DNA from: SIAJ01 sp963773845
GTDB lineage: Bacteria; Planctomycetota; Planctomycetia; Gemmatales; Gemmataceae
DNA: 64,000 nt
NCBI GenBank assembly: GCA_963773845.1
Contig: CAVZCU010000012.1
Span: forward strand, 1,488,001-1,552,000
Reading direction: 5' to 3'
Part shown: positions 36,977 to 47,718 of the stretch, piece by piece
Layout of the letters: every line of letters starts with the position of its first letter
How positions within the stretch are numbered: the stretch's first letter is position 1
Notes under the pieces: generated by a model
The model's input: the letters and a program-made list of their open reading frames with translations, nothing else
Told to the model about the DNA's origin: nothing
Databases searched by the model: none
Program-made: the position numbers and the translations under genes

Positions 36977-38432
36977 TCAGGCGCGGCGAGCGATGGAAGG
37001 ATTTCAAAAGTGCTGCCATCGGGTCCGACTTCTGTCGGCTGAGTCGCCGTAATGCCGTTCGGATTGTGAACTGGCCGGGCCGCAATCGGCCACCCAACTC
37101 GCTCCAATCGAGTGGCATGGAGACCGGCGCTCCGGCCACCGCGCGAACAACATACGGCGGCACCGCGTGATGGCCTTTGGCATTTTGCAAGGTGTCGATG
37201 TAAACGCGTTCGCCCCGGCTCGACTTGCGAATCTCGGTGGTCGCGAGATCGGGAAACATCTCGGCCACTCTCTTGGCCGCCGACAGCGCCCATTGGCGGG
37301 CCTCGTCGAAGTCGCCCTTCCCGGTCCAGGCGACCAGCACGTGGATGCCGGATTTTCCCGATGTTTTCGGCACCGAGGCGATCCCCTCCGCTTCCAGCAA
37401 CTCATGGAGCTTTCGCGCAACCGCGACGGCATCGCCAAACGATGACTGTCCGGGGTCGAGATCAAACAGAACGAAATCGGGCTGATAAGGGCTCTCAACG
37501 CGCGACAACCACGGATGAAACGTGAGCGTCCCCTGGTTAACCAGATAGAGCAGCGTCGCCTCGTCGTTGACCAGCACATAATCAACCGGCTTGCCACGCT
37601 CCGTGGCAAAATTCACTCGCGGCACCCACGACGGGATAATAAGCTGGCGTGTGCTTTTGCCAAAAGTGCGGCTTGCCCTCGCCGATGCCTTCGGGCAATC
37701 GTTCGAGCGTCATCGGCCGATCGTGGAGAAATGGCAGCAGTCGCTCCGCGACGGCGGCGTAGTAATCGAAGACTTCGCCCTTTGTGATCTTGTCCTCCGG
37801 GAACCACACTTTGTTGGCGTTCGTGACCTCGATCGCCGCCGGCGCCGGCTCGCGCTTCCGACTATTCGATCGCGGTGACGGATCAACTTTGCGGGCGGCC
37901 TTCACCGGTGCGTTTTCGGATTCATGCGTGAACTGGTCGCGCTCCTTGATGAGCAGCCAGTTCTGCTTCTTACCGGCGCCCGCATGCGCACCAGGGCGAA
38001 TCGACCATTGAGCTTTTCCCCATGCAGCGCGAACTCAATCTTTCCCGCATTCAGTCCCGCATCGAACGAACCGTCGCCAGGCAACGACTCATACGTGCCA
38101 TGATCCCAGATCGAAACTTCGCCCGCCCCATACGAACCTTCGGGAATTGTTCCCGCAAATGTCGCATACGAAATGGGATGATCTTCCACCTCGACCGCTA
38201 ATCGCTTGACGGCCGGGTCCATCGACGGCTCTTTCGGCACCGCCCAACTCTTGAGGACGCCGTCGTGCTCGAGGCGAAAATCATAATGCAGCCGGCTGGC
38301 ATGATGCTCCTGGACGACGAAGATCGGCTGCTTGTGCCGCGGGGCGCGCGATTCCGGACTGGGTTCCGGCGTACGCTTGAAATTGCGCTTCTCGAGATAA
38401 CGGGAAAGAGCCGGCGACGCACGCGTGACCAT
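36977..38432 (-). CDS. LigD-like 3'-phosphoesterase plus polymerase protein without ligase domain, frameshifted
   Basis: Two domains of the bacterial NHEJ protein LigD. N-terminal 3'-phosphoesterase: IFVVQEHHASRLHYDFRLEH, GVLKSWAVPKEPS, PEGSYGAGEVSIWD. C-terminal primase-polymerase: NANKVWFPEDKITKGEVFDY, RPMTLERLPEG, FVLFDLDPGQ (catalytic Asp pair), SGKSGIHVLV. No ATP-dependent ligase motif (KxDG) is present. ATG 38432 follows GGAGG closely. Frame changes near 37980 (-1) and 37632 (+1). As written, the last frame would run to 36816 inside the ABC gene; one more +1 near 37000 gives a stop at 36977, just past that gene, which I prefer. No Ku gene is nearby. Confidence 0.82.
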
Positions 38433-38497
38433 GATCAGCCTCCAAGCTTTGCCCACCGAGGCCGCAACTTCTGTGCCACACGACCACCGTGGCTTTT

Positions 38498-39500
38498 TTA
38501 CTTGGCGGCTCGCGCCGCGAGCGCATCCAGTCCGACAATGCGCGCCTTTCCGTCGGACCGCTTCACCAGATCAAGGATCAAATCGACCGTCTTGAACTCC
38601 GGATCGATTACGCCGATGCACGAAGGATGAGCCAGGAAATCGAAGACCGCTCGCTTTTCAATTGCCTGCTCGACTGATCGCCGAATCGCCGTCAAGAACC
38701 AATCCAGTTTCCACCGACCATTGCGGAAAGCGCCGATATCGCTGATCGGGCTCATCGGCACTTCGATAAGCCCATCGGGATAGCGGAACGGCTGCGCCTT
38801 TTCATTGGCCGCGACGATTCCCTTGAGCACATCGTCCGATGGCTCGGTCATCGGCTTGGAATTCGGATGGGCCGGGTACTTGCTGCTCACCCAGGTAAAT
38901 CCGAGATCGATCAGCCATTTGCGCACATCGGGTCGGTCGGCCAGACCATTGGCGAAGCCGCCCGGCGTGCGGAACCCGGCGGGTTCAACGCCGATCCGCG
39001 TCTTGAGTGCCGTTGTCGTCAGGCGAATGTTGTCAACGATGACTTGCTCTGGAGTGCGTCCTTCAATGAGCCACGGCGATCGCTGGAAGCGGAACTGAAT
39101 CTCCTCTGGCTTCTTGGCCAACACGTAAACGTGGTCGTATGTATGATTGCCGATCGGATTGCCATCGCGGGCCAGGTCCTTCAGCCACGTCACATCCGAC
39201 TGCTCGAACACGCGACCGACGGCGAACAGGTGAACCACCCCGCCAGCGGCTTTCACCCGCCGACAGACGCCGATCGTGTACTTCTTCGCCGCATCGTCGA
39301 GATTGCCTTTTTCGTAATCCCAGTGTGTATCTTCCCACTTCGGGAAAATTGCGGCTCATTTCGAGATCGAGCGTGATGGCAATGAGCGCCTTGCCCGCGT
39401 GGCCGTCGGCACGCGTCGCCCGGTAGGCGGTGAATCCCATTGTGCCGAGGGCGGCGGCAGCAAGGAAACGGCGGCGGTTTATTGTTCTCTCTTCGTTCAT
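38498..39500 (-). CDS. Tat-exported polysaccharide deacetylase family protein, one frameshift
   Basis: About 334 residues. The N-terminus NRRRFLAAAALGTMGF is a twin-arginine-type signal. The NodB-like domain shows AITLDLEMS (catalytic/metal Asp region) and, after a +1 change near 39342, KWEDTHWDYEKG, GNPIGNHTYDHVY (metal His pair), FRTPGGFANG and DFLAHPSCIG. It should remove acetyl or similar N-linked groups from a cell-wall or extracellular polysaccharide. Its export fits with the other secreted carbohydrate enzymes in the window. Confidence 0.87.
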
Positions 39501-39650
39501 GTGCTCATTCCCCGATCGCCATGGTGCTCTTTAGGAATGCGTCGAGTGCTTGCCGCTTTAGGGTTTTCGGTGGTGGCCCAACTGTGTGTTCACCGATTTG
39601 GCGTACTATGAAGCGTAGCCGATACACGCCGAGCGGCGAGCGGGGGCCTC

Positions 39651-39929
39651 ATGACAAGTCGTCCTGTTTATGTATGCCCACATTGCAAGACTCGCATTCC
39701 ATTCGGAATGGAGGCTGAACCTTCCCCCCGGGAGTGCCCAGGATGCAACTTCGCGCTGAGCATCCCTGTTGTCGTCGAGATTAAACCCGAAACGTGGATT
39801 GAGGCGACTTGCAAGGCATGCAAAGGAAAATCCCTTTGGGAACGTGAGTTGGCAGGCCGAAAGCGCGAATGCCCAATATGCGGGGCAAGAATCAGAATTC
39901 CGAATGAGCCACAATCAAACCAGTGGTGA
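39651..39929 (+). CDS. Small double zinc-ribbon protein
   Basis: A 92-residue protein with four CxxC knuckles: CPHC, CPGC, CKAC and CPIC. They form two zinc ribbons separated by VVVEIKPETWIEATC. ATG 39651 is preceded by a G-rich stretch (GGGGGCCTC). No catalytic domain; a nucleic-acid or protein-binding role is the default guess. It stands alone between two minus-strand genes. Confidence 0.7.
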   Translation: MTSRPVYVCPHCKTRIPFGMEAEPSPRECPGCNFALSIPVVVEIKPETWIEATCKACKGKSLWERELAGRKRECPICGARIRIPNEPQSNQW

Positions 39930-40045
39930 TCAATTGTCGGATTTTTTTGCCTCCTTGGACGGAAACGCTCCTTCGAGGCTCTGTGGCGATGCGAGAATCC
40001 GCTGCCAAGTTTCGTCGACACGGAGCCTCAAACGAGGACACGCCG

Positions 40046-41104
40046 TTACTTCTTCGCCGTCGGGAGATACTTCACCCACGACACCTGCGTGATGAGATGA
40101 TCGATTGCTGCGAATGAGATGGCCGTATTCGTCGCGTGGGCTGGCGTGTCGTTGGCGGGAAACGTTGCTAGCGTCGCGTCGCCGACGAGGAAGACATCGA
40201 AGTCCTTCGAGAGATTCTGATACCCGGCGGTCGTGCGGCAGTAGCACATATCGGTCGCATAGCCGACGAGCAGGATATGACGAATCTTTTTCTTGCGGAG
40301 AAAGTCGCGGACGATCTCATATCCCTGTCGATCGTAAATTACGACGTCGTCCGGCTTGTACTCGACGTCTTTCGTGATTGGCACCGGCAGGTCCCAATAG
40401 CCAGGCCCGTCGAACTTCGGTCCCGCATCCAATCCGGGGAACTGTTTGAAATAATCGATTACGGGCCGGTCTTTGGAAAGCGCTAACTTTGCAGGCAGGG
40501 GCTGTGCCTTGTACTGGAACGATTTGAGCTTCGCTTCCAGTTCCTTGGTCCCGGCTTTGCGCTCCGCGTCCGTGGGCTTTCCGTGAATCGAGCGATACAT
40601 CTTCTTGCGAATCGGGTCGGCGTCGCCGATCAGGCTGAACATGACGAGTCCGACCTTGCCGCGCAAAGATTTGATGAACGGATCGACCACCTCGCGCGTG
40701 TGCCGGCCTGCAAGGGCGTTCTTGGCCGGAGTGCAGAAATCGCAAGCCCCGGCCGGTTCGGGCGTTTGCCAACCCTGGCCGTCGTCAATGCCCCAGGGAT
40801 GCACCATGATGACGGCGGTTTCCGCCGCGCGCAGGTGATTCGGCATTTCAATGATGCCGCGAGCGTTGTACGAGAACCGCCAGGCACGCACGTCGAGATT
40901 GGCCGACTCGTCATCGACGAGTGTCGGCGCCTCATAGCGTGTCAACTCCTTGACCGGTGCGACGAAATCGGGATGATCGGCCAAGAGCGGCCTCGGATCC
41001 TTGAGGCGTAGGAGCTTGTTCTCGTAGACTCGCGCCGGCTCCTGACCCGAAGCAAAGCTGACCGCCAGACTGATCCACATCAGGCCGAGACACATTCGCC
41101 TCAT
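40046..41104 (-). CDS. Secreted isochorismatase-like cysteine hydrolase
   Basis: A 352-residue protein with signal peptide (MRRMCLGLMWISLAVSFASG). The isochorismatase-fold core shows the nucleophile region ILLVGYATDMCYCRTTAGYQN (Cys in DMC, about 295) and VFLVGDATLATFPA. The usual early Asp (in VDMQ) is not obvious: the equivalent strand reads AVIMVHPWGIDDGQGW. An extra N-terminal region of about 80 residues and a long insertion make it larger than the family's usual 200 residues. The substrate is unknown. Confidence 0.78.
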   Translation of the reverse strand: MRRMCLGLMWISLAVSFASGQEPARVYENKLLRLKDPRPLLADHPDFVAPVKELTRYEAPTLVDDESANLDVRAWRFSYNARGIIEMPNHLRAAETAVIMVHPWGIDDGQGWQTPEPAGACDFCTPAKNALAGRHTREVVDPFIKSLRGKVGLVMFSLIGDADPIRKKMYRSIHGKPTDAERKAGTKELEAKLKSFQYKAQPLPAKLALSKDRPVIDYFKQFPGLDAGPKFDGPGYWDLPVPITKDVEYKPDDVVIYDRQGYEIVRDFLRKKKIRHILLVGYATDMCYCRTTAGYQNLSKDFDVFLVGDATLATFPANDTPAHATNTAISFAAIDHLITQVSWVKYLPTAKK

Positions 41105-41141
41105 GGCTCAACTCCGCGAGGGGGAAGATTTGATCCGAACA

Positions 41142-41197
41142 ACAGAGTCACAGAGGACTGATTGATCATTTCTTCTCTGTGTCCTCTGTGACTCTGT
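41142..41197. repeat. Perfect 17-bp inverted repeat (ACAGAGTCACAGAGGAC)
   Basis: Arms 41142-41158 and 41181-41197 around a 22-nt loop, between two minus-strand genes. Related in wording to the palindromes at 32025 and 57757. Confidence 0.75.
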
Positions 41198-41208
41198 GGT
41201 GAGTTCTC

Positions 41209-44142
41209 TTATTTCCTGGCCGGCTGTTGCAGATAGGCGAACAGGTCGCGTAGCTCTTGCGGCTTGAGCAGCGTCAGCAGTCCCTCGGGCATCAGCGATA
41301 CCGGCGACTCACGTAGCGAAACAATCTCATCGCGTTTGAGCGTGGTCGCTTCCGCTTTGGCGTTGGTCAACGTCACGCTCATTGCGGTCTGGGCGGTGAT
41401 GACCCCGGTCACGAGGCGATTGTCCGCGGTCTCCGCCGTATAGCTGAGATACTCCTTGCGAATGACGGCACTGGGATCAACCAAACTGATGAGGAGGTAA
41501 TCACGATCGGCCCGATTGGCATGAGTCAAGTCGGGGCCAATCGCTCCGCCTTCGCCGTTCAGCTTGTGACAGGCCGCACAGTTCTTGGTGAAGAGGAGAT
41601 GACCCGCTTGGACATCGCCCTTCGCTGCCCGCAAGTCGTTGTTGTATCGCCGCACAATCGCGAGCTTCTCCCCAGGAGTGGCGCTGCGAATGTTGCCCCA
41701 GTGCTTGAGAACAAGCGCATCCAGATCCTTGTCGTGATGGCGCTCGCCGCGAACAACTCCTCGGGTGAAAAGTCCTTGGCCGGCACCGAGCCCTTGTCCA
41801 CCGCCCGAAGGAGCAGCGTCGCCCAACTCTTGCGACTGAGCAGGACCGATCTCAGCCGGCTCTGAATCACCTTCGGCAATTGCGAATAAAGGGAGAGCAA
41901 CGTCGCCTCTTGGTCCTCGTTGCCAACCCTGGCCCAGCCATCGAGTGCCGCGACACGCAACGCGGTCGGCCCATCGTGCTTGACGAGGTAGATCAACTGG
42001 CGACTCGATGCCGGTGTCGCCCCATCGACAAACGCCGCCAGCGCCGTTTCGCGGTCCCGCATCGGCCGCTTCGAATCGCTGACAATTTCCCACAGCCGAT
42101 CGCGAGCCGAACCGTCGCCGAATCGAGCCAGCAATCGAATCAGCACCAGGCTGTCAGGCGATTGTGCTGCCGCGTCGCGGACCTTTCGAATAAGAACATC
42201 GCTCGGCTTGGCGCTCGCCGGCCGTTCGCGAAGGCCCTCTTCCAGCGATTCATACCGATCCAATCCAAGCAATCGGGCGCACGATTCATCCGCCGCAGCA
42301 GTGCCCTCCGCGGCGTAACGCCGGACGAGTCGCGGCAGGATCATCTCCCTGCCGATTTGCGAGGAAATCACTCGCATTAATGCGAAGGATTCCGTGACTT
42401 GCTCGCGTTCGCGAATGCAATGCTCTTCCACCGCCCACCAGATCAAAAGCGGAATATGCGGATCTTCGACATCCGTGTCGCGCACGATCAAGGCCATTAC
42501 GATCGGCAGCATCTGCTTCGCTGGCAGCCGTCGGGCGGTGCACGCAAGCTGGCTGCGCACGACGGGACTAGGTTCATTCGCCGCCAATTGCTCCAGCCGT
42601 CGAGCGGTTTCGTCGTCGACATGCTTCTCGTCGCCCAGGAATCGCACCGCCCAGCGACGAATGTCCTCGTTCTGATGGGCGAGCAGCTCCCGGCCGAACG
42701 ATTCATTGAATCCCCCACTGACATAGAGCGCCCAGAGCGCTTGCAGAGCCAGCTCGTCGTTCTTGCTGTCGCAGACCAATGTCCGCAACGGCAGAATCAC
42801 TTCCGGATCACGCCGATCTGCCAGAATCCGCCGGGCCGTTCGCCGATACCAGTCGTTCGGATGCGAAAGCAGATTCACCAGCTCGGCACTCGATTTCTTC
42901 GCCAAATCGAGATTGTGAATCATCGGCAGCTTGCCGTAAGCGATGCGATACACCCGCCCGTTGCTGCGATCCCAATCGGCGTCGGGATCCGGGTGGGCGG
43001 TTCGCGCATCGCACCAGTCGGCAACGTAGACGCAGCCATCCGGGCCTAAACAAACGTCGCTCGGCGCGAACCAGGTGTCGTTCGCCAAGAGCAATTCGCC
43101 ACCGTTGCGCGATTTGAACGAGGAGCCGTTCGGCTCAATCTCGTGCCAGCGCACTGCGTGCCCGAGCAGATCGCCCGCGATGTAGCGATCGCGAAAACGC
43201 TTGGGGAAGTTGTCGCCGCGATAGACGATTCCGCCGACCGTCACATGTCCGCCCCGAAAATCGGCGTGCGGCACGTGGTCGAAGTAGCCATAGGCATGCG
43301 GATTGTGCAGCGCCCCATGCTTGCCGAACGACTTCCAATAATAGCCCCCGTGCACGCCATGCAACATGACGAAGGGGCCGAGGTTCGTGCTGTAGAGCAA
43401 ATTGCCGTGGCGATCGAAATCGAGGCCCCACGAGTTGCCGCCGCCCTCGCAGAATAGTTCGAACTTATGCGTCAGCGGATGATAGCGCCAGACGCCCTGC
43501 TGAAACTCGATGCCGCGAATGCTGCGCGGTGACGGTGCTCCCTTGACAGCCATAGAGCCAACCATCCGGTCCCCAGGTGAGCGAGTTGGCAACCGAATGC
43601 GCATCGTCCATGCCGAAGCCGGAGAGCAAGACGATCGGATCGCCATCGGGCACATCGTCGCGATTGCGATCGGGATAGAAGAGCAAATACGGCACCTGTA
43701 GGACAAACACCCCACCATGCCCGAAAGCAAACGCACTCCCGAGGTTCAATCCGGAAACGAAGTCGTGCGATTTCATCTGACCTGGTCGAGCCGGGTCCGG
43801 TTCGATGATCGTGAGTCGATCGGCGCCTTTGGGCCCGCGCGGCGGTGGCTCGGGAACACGATCGTAAATCGTGCGCGAATAGCGATCGACCGTGACGCGT
43901 TTCAAGCCCGCCGGGTTTGGGTATTGCAAATACTGCATGACCCACAGCCGGCCGCGTTCATCGAAATCAATCGCGACCGGCTGGCGCACCACTGGCTCGC
44001 CCGCGACCAAGTCAACGTGAAAGCCCTCGGGCACGGTCATCTTGCCCGCCGCCTGATCGGGCGGATAACCCTGCCCGACGGCCAAAGCGCCGGCAACGAC
44101 GACAATGAGGGGGATCAAAAGCAAGCGAACGGATGAATGCAT
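41209..44142 (-). CDS. PVC-type propeller-HEAT-cytochrome c protein, two frameshifts
   Basis: About 978 residues. ATG 44142 follows a perfect GGGAGGACTC and begins a signal peptide (MHSSVRLLLIPLIVVVAGALA). Propeller domain: VPEGFHVDLVAGEPVVRQPVAIDFDERGRLWV, DDAHSVANSLTWGPDGWLYG, then (after +1 near 43528) GVWRYHPLTHKFELFCEGGG and CVYVADWCDARTAHPDPDADWD. HEAT-like repeats follow (WYRRTARRILADRRDPE). A -1 change near 41746 leads to the C-terminal cytochrome c with CAACHKLNGEGG and a distal Met in SLMPEGLL. This is a well-known planctomycete architecture, thought to oxidise sugars or alcohols in the periplasm; the substrate is not known. Confidence 0.9.
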
Positions 44143-44320
44143 GAGTCCTCCCGGCGGGGCTGTATTTTGACATGCGCACCGATTGGGATCAAGTGGACAG
44201 TCGCACGAAACAGGAACGGGCCAAAGCTCTCCGATAGTCTCGGAAACGTCTGGCCCGCGGGACTGACCATGTAGAATGTCCACTTCCTCCATTCTCATTC
44301 CCGCTTTCGCAAAGGCCCCC

Positions 44321-46196
44321 ATGCCGCGTCGGATTTGCAACTCGCTCGTCCTGGTTGTTTTGCTCGTGCCGTCGGCGCCCTTGGCGATTGCCCAGGACCC
44401 GGCCGACGTCAAATCCAATTACACCAAGTTCGAGTATCGCATTCCGATGCGCGACGGGGTCAAGCTCTTTACCGTCGTCTATGTCCCCAAGGACGATTCG
44501 CAATCGTACCCGATCATGCTGCATCGCACGCCCTACGGCGTCGGCCCCTATGGCCCCGACGATTACCGTTCAGGGATCGGCCCGTCGGCACAATTCGTGA
44601 AGGCCGGGTACATCTTCGTTCACCAGGACGTGCGCGGCCGACTGAAGTCGGAGGGGACCTTCGTACACGTGCGGCCCGTTGCGCGACAAAAAAATGAGTC
44701 CGACCGACACCGACGAGAGCACCGATACCTACGACACGATCGATTGGCTGCTCAAACACGTGAAGGGCCACAACGGCAAAGTCGGCCAGTGGGGGATTTC
44801 CTACGACGGCTTCTATACCGCGTGCGGCATGATCGACGCCCACCCCGCGCTCAAAGCCGTCTCGCCACAGGCGCCGGTCATCGACTTATTCGACGGCGAC
44901 GACTGCCGGCACAACGGCGCCTTCCTGCTCGCCCACAACTTCGGGTTCATGAACTTCTTTCACAAGATGCGCCCCGAAATGTACCGCATCCAGGGACTTT
45001 TCGACTTCGATTCCGGCACACCGGATGGCTACGAATTCTTCCTCAATATGGGCCCGCTCAAGAATGCGGACGCCAAGTACCTCAAGGGCGGCGAGCCTTT
45101 CTGGTACGACTTGATGAAGCACGAGTCCTACGACAACTATTGCAAGGCCCGCGATATCCGCCGCCACATCAAGAACATCAAGCCCGCCGTCATGGCTGTC
45201 GGCGGCTGGTTCGACGCCGAGGATTTGAGCGGGACGCTTGGCACGTTCCGCCGCGTCGAGGCGACCGGTCCGCCGGCCGCAGGCAACCACCTGGTGATGG
45301 GCCCCTGGCAGCACGGCGGCTGGGCGCACGGCGCCGGCGACAAGCTGGGCGACGTCTCGTTTCACGTCAAGTCCGCGGAGTTCTTCCGCGACGAAATCGA
45401 GTTGCCATTCTTTGAATACCACCTGAAGGGCAAGGCGGCGGATAAGCTCCCGAAGGCCTGGGTATTCGAGACCGGGACCGACCGCTGGCGAAGATTCTCC
45501 GCCTGGCCACCGGCGGGAAGGGCCACGGCGCTCATGTTCGCGGAAGGCGGCCGGCTGCTGACGGACGAGCGCCCGGAGCCGACCGGCAAATCCGGGTTCG
45601 ACGAGTTCGTCAGCGACCCGGCCAAGCCGGTCCCCTTCGTCAACCGGACGACGCTCGGCATGCCGGCCGAGTACATGACCGCCGACCAGCGCTTCGCGTC
45701 GCAACGGCCGGACGTGCTCGTCTACCAGACGCCCAAGCTGGAAAATGACATCACAATCGGCGGCCCGATCGACGTGGAACTCTACGTCAGCACGACCGGC
45801 ACCGACGCTGACTGGGTCGTGAAATTGATCGACGTTTACCCTGGGGACTACCCCGACCCGAACCCGAAGCAGGTGAAGATGGGCGGCTATCAACAACTGG
45901 TCCGCGGCGACGCGTTCCGCGGCAAGTTCCGCAACAGCCGCGAGAAGCCGGCGCCATTCCAGTCAGGCGAAATCACAAAGATCAACTTCAAGTTGAACGA
46001 CGTGCTCCACACTTTCCGCCCAGGCCACCGCATCATGATTCAAGTGCAAAGCACCTGGTTCCCGCTCATCGACCGCAACCCGCAAACCTTCTGCAACATC
46101 GGCCAGGCCAGCGAAAAGGACTTCCACAAAGCCACACACCGGGTCTACCGAGACGAACAGCACGCCTCGAAAGTGGTAGCGACAATGCTCAAATGA
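44321..46196 (+). CDS. Secreted CocE/NonD family (X-Pro dipeptidyl-peptidase-like) hydrolase, one frameshift
   Basis: About 624 residues. Signal peptide MPRRICNSLVLVVLLVPSAPLAIA. Alpha/beta-hydrolase domain: YRIPMRDGVKLFTVVYVPKD, IFVHQDVRGRLKSEG, then after a +1 change in a CCC run near 44676, the nucleophile motif GQWGISYDGFY, the acid region GGWFDAED and the His in GPWQHGGWAHG. The C-terminal jelly-roll domain (from about 370) ends with FRPGHRIMIQVQSTWFPLIDRNP. It hydrolyses acyl or peptide bonds outside the cytoplasm; this family includes cocaine esterase and glutaryl-acylase-like enzymes. Its TGA stop lies at the first unit of the repeat array. Confidence 0.9.
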
Positions 46197-46352
46197 GCCT
46201 CCCGCGTAAGCGAGCCTCCCGCGTAAGCGAGCCTCCCGCGTAAGCGGGGGGAGCAGAGCCTTTGACTGGCCAACCTCCCCCCGCTTACGCGGGAGGCTCG
46301 CTCAGCGCACGAGGCTCGCTCAGCGCAGGAGGCTCGTTAATTCAGAGGCTCG
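46195..46352. repeat. Left REP/BIME array
   Basis: Three direct copies of a 17-nt unit GAGCCTCCCGCGTAAGC (46195-46245). Then a perfect 28-bp inverted repeat (46226-46253 with 46275-46302), then degenerate GAGGCTCGCT units to about 46352. The first unit overlaps the stop codon of the preceding hydrolase gene. Confidence 0.88.
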
Positions 46353-46369
46353 CCAATCCAGGCTGCTCC

Positions 46370-46978
46370 CTATCCAAAAACCTCACCACCCGAATCCCCT
46401 CGAAAGACATTATCCGGATGCGATTCCGATGGTGGGATCCTTCCTCGCTCGCGACTCCAGACCAACAGCGGGTTCGGCTGACGATGACACACGTAGAAAA
46501 TCGCGGCGGCCAAATGACGTACAACCCGGGCGGAACCGCTGTCCGTCCACCATGTCCCGCTCGGCTGGCGTCCAAAGCAGCGGTTCAGTCGCCGAGACCC
46601 ATAGCTCTTAAAGTCCCGTAGAAGCTGATCTTTATCGACGGCCGGCGGCGCCTCCACGACAATGTGCAAATGGTTGGACATGATCGATACGGCGTGGAGT
46701 ACCCAGCCGCGATGCCTGGCGGTCTCCTGGAGTTGGTCGAGCAATTCCTCGGCCTTCGGAAGTTCGAGAGAAACGACGGGCCCCTTCATCTGCTCCATCG
46801 CAGCCCGTTGCAGGCCAGGTATCGCCGATTCATACTCATCGCCCGGCCGGGCATGCTCACGGCGCTTGGGGGATTCCGGTTCCCCAGTCCGCAGATCCCG
46901 CACATTGGTCACCGACCCGTGCTCATCGCCAGGCAGCCATTGACCGTAAAACGTGGATGTCACCAGCCATTGAGTCAT
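46370..46978 (-). CDS. REP-associated tyrosine transposase (RAYT, IS200-like Y1)
   Basis: A 202-residue Y1-type HUH endonuclease from ATG 46978 (MTQWLVTSTFYGQWLPGDEHG). The HUH pair is in SIMSNHLHIVVEAP (HLH, about residue 100), and the catalytic tyrosine is probably in AIFYVCHRQPNPLLVW. LLRDFKSYGSRRLNR is the usual basic helix. RAYTs cleave single-stranded REP hairpins and are domesticated, usually single-copy relatives of IS200/IS605 transposases. The flanking arrays, with identical 28-bp palindromes, are the expected substrates. The frame extends upstream to 47074, but that part is translated repeat. Confidence 0.9.
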   Translation of the reverse strand: MTQWLVTSTFYGQWLPGDEHGSVTNVRDLRTGEPESPKRREHARPGDEYESAIPGLQRAAMEQMKGPVVSLELPKAEELLDQLQETARHRGWVLHAVSIMSNHLHIVVEAPPAVDKDQLLRDFKSYGSRRLNRCFGRQPSGTWWTDSGSARVVRHLAAAIFYVCHRQPNPLLVWSRERGRIPPSESHPDNVFRGDSGGEVFG

Positions 46979-47018
46979 GGCGATGCCACCGGGGAAGTGG
47001 AGTGTAGAGTGAAAGTTT

Positions 47019-47238
47019 AGCGAGCTTCGCTCACGAAAGCGAGCCTCCCGCTCATGAAAGCGAGCCTCGCTCACGAAAGCGAGCCTCGCTCACGAAAGCG
47101 AGCCTCCCGCGTAAGCGGGGGGAGCACTGACAGTCTATAGCCTTCTCCCCCCGCTTACGCGGGAGGCTCGCTTTGATGAGCGGGAGGCTCGCTTTGATGA
47201 GCGGGAGGCTCGCTCCGGCGAGTTGGAGACTCGCTTCA
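47019..47238. repeat. Right REP/BIME array
   Basis: Several GAGCCTCGCTCACGAAAGC units, then the same perfect 28-bp inverted repeat (47097-47124 with 47145-47172), then three GGGAGGCTCGCTTTGATGAGC-like units in the opposite orientation to about 47238. Confidence 0.88.
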
Positions 47239-47718
47239 ACCAGCGCCCTGGTACTTGGCATCCGACGCGCGATCAACCGAATTGGCGATGCGCTAGAGAG
47301 ATTTCCCGGAGCAGTGGAATCGCATCGTCTCCATCGTCGACCTCGTCAAGTGCTTTTCAAGATTCGTCGGGGGCCGGACTCAGCAGATTGTTTTCGACGT
47401 GTTTAAATCGGAAGTCATGATCCTGCGCGTTCGCGGTCCGGGTCAGGCGCCGTTGCGGCTGCGCAACGTGTAGACGCGAAGGGGACAATTTGGCATGCCC
47501 GCCTTTCTATTCTCTTCTGCTTGGCTGGACGGCCAATTGATCAGTCACCTCCGGCGTCCTGCTGCTTTCTGGGCGTAGGTCGCCGGTACTGATTGAAGAC
47601 TACGTTGTTAAGGCTTGCATCGTGATCAAGGACCTAATCAGAGCGTGAAATGGTGTCGCAAAAGAGGGAACATTCCAAATTCGGACAACATCCCTCTCAC
47701 ACCGCGCTTCGCGCTTGC
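47239..47718. other. Intergenic region right of the RAYT block
   Basis: About 480 bases with no convincing gene. Short frames (for example around 47250-47400) could be remnants but match nothing I recognise. A promoter for the RAYT is not expected here because of its direction. Confidence 0.4.

Larger units (their letters stand above)
46195..47238. mobile_element. REPtron-like block: RAYT gene between two arrays of its palindromic repeats
   Basis: The RAYT gene (46370-46978) is bracketed by two repeat arrays (46195-46352 and 47019-47238) that share an identical 28-bp inverted repeat. No target-site duplication or long terminal structure is evident, and the right-hand array is longer. This is the usual layout of a RAYT with its REP/BIME sequences, which propagate small palindromes rather than moving as a standard insertion sequence. 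Confidence 0.78.

Noticed and set aside
46195..47238. CRISPR-like direct repeats
   Set aside because: Units are contiguous or palindromic without unique spacers of constant length, and a RAYT gene explains them.
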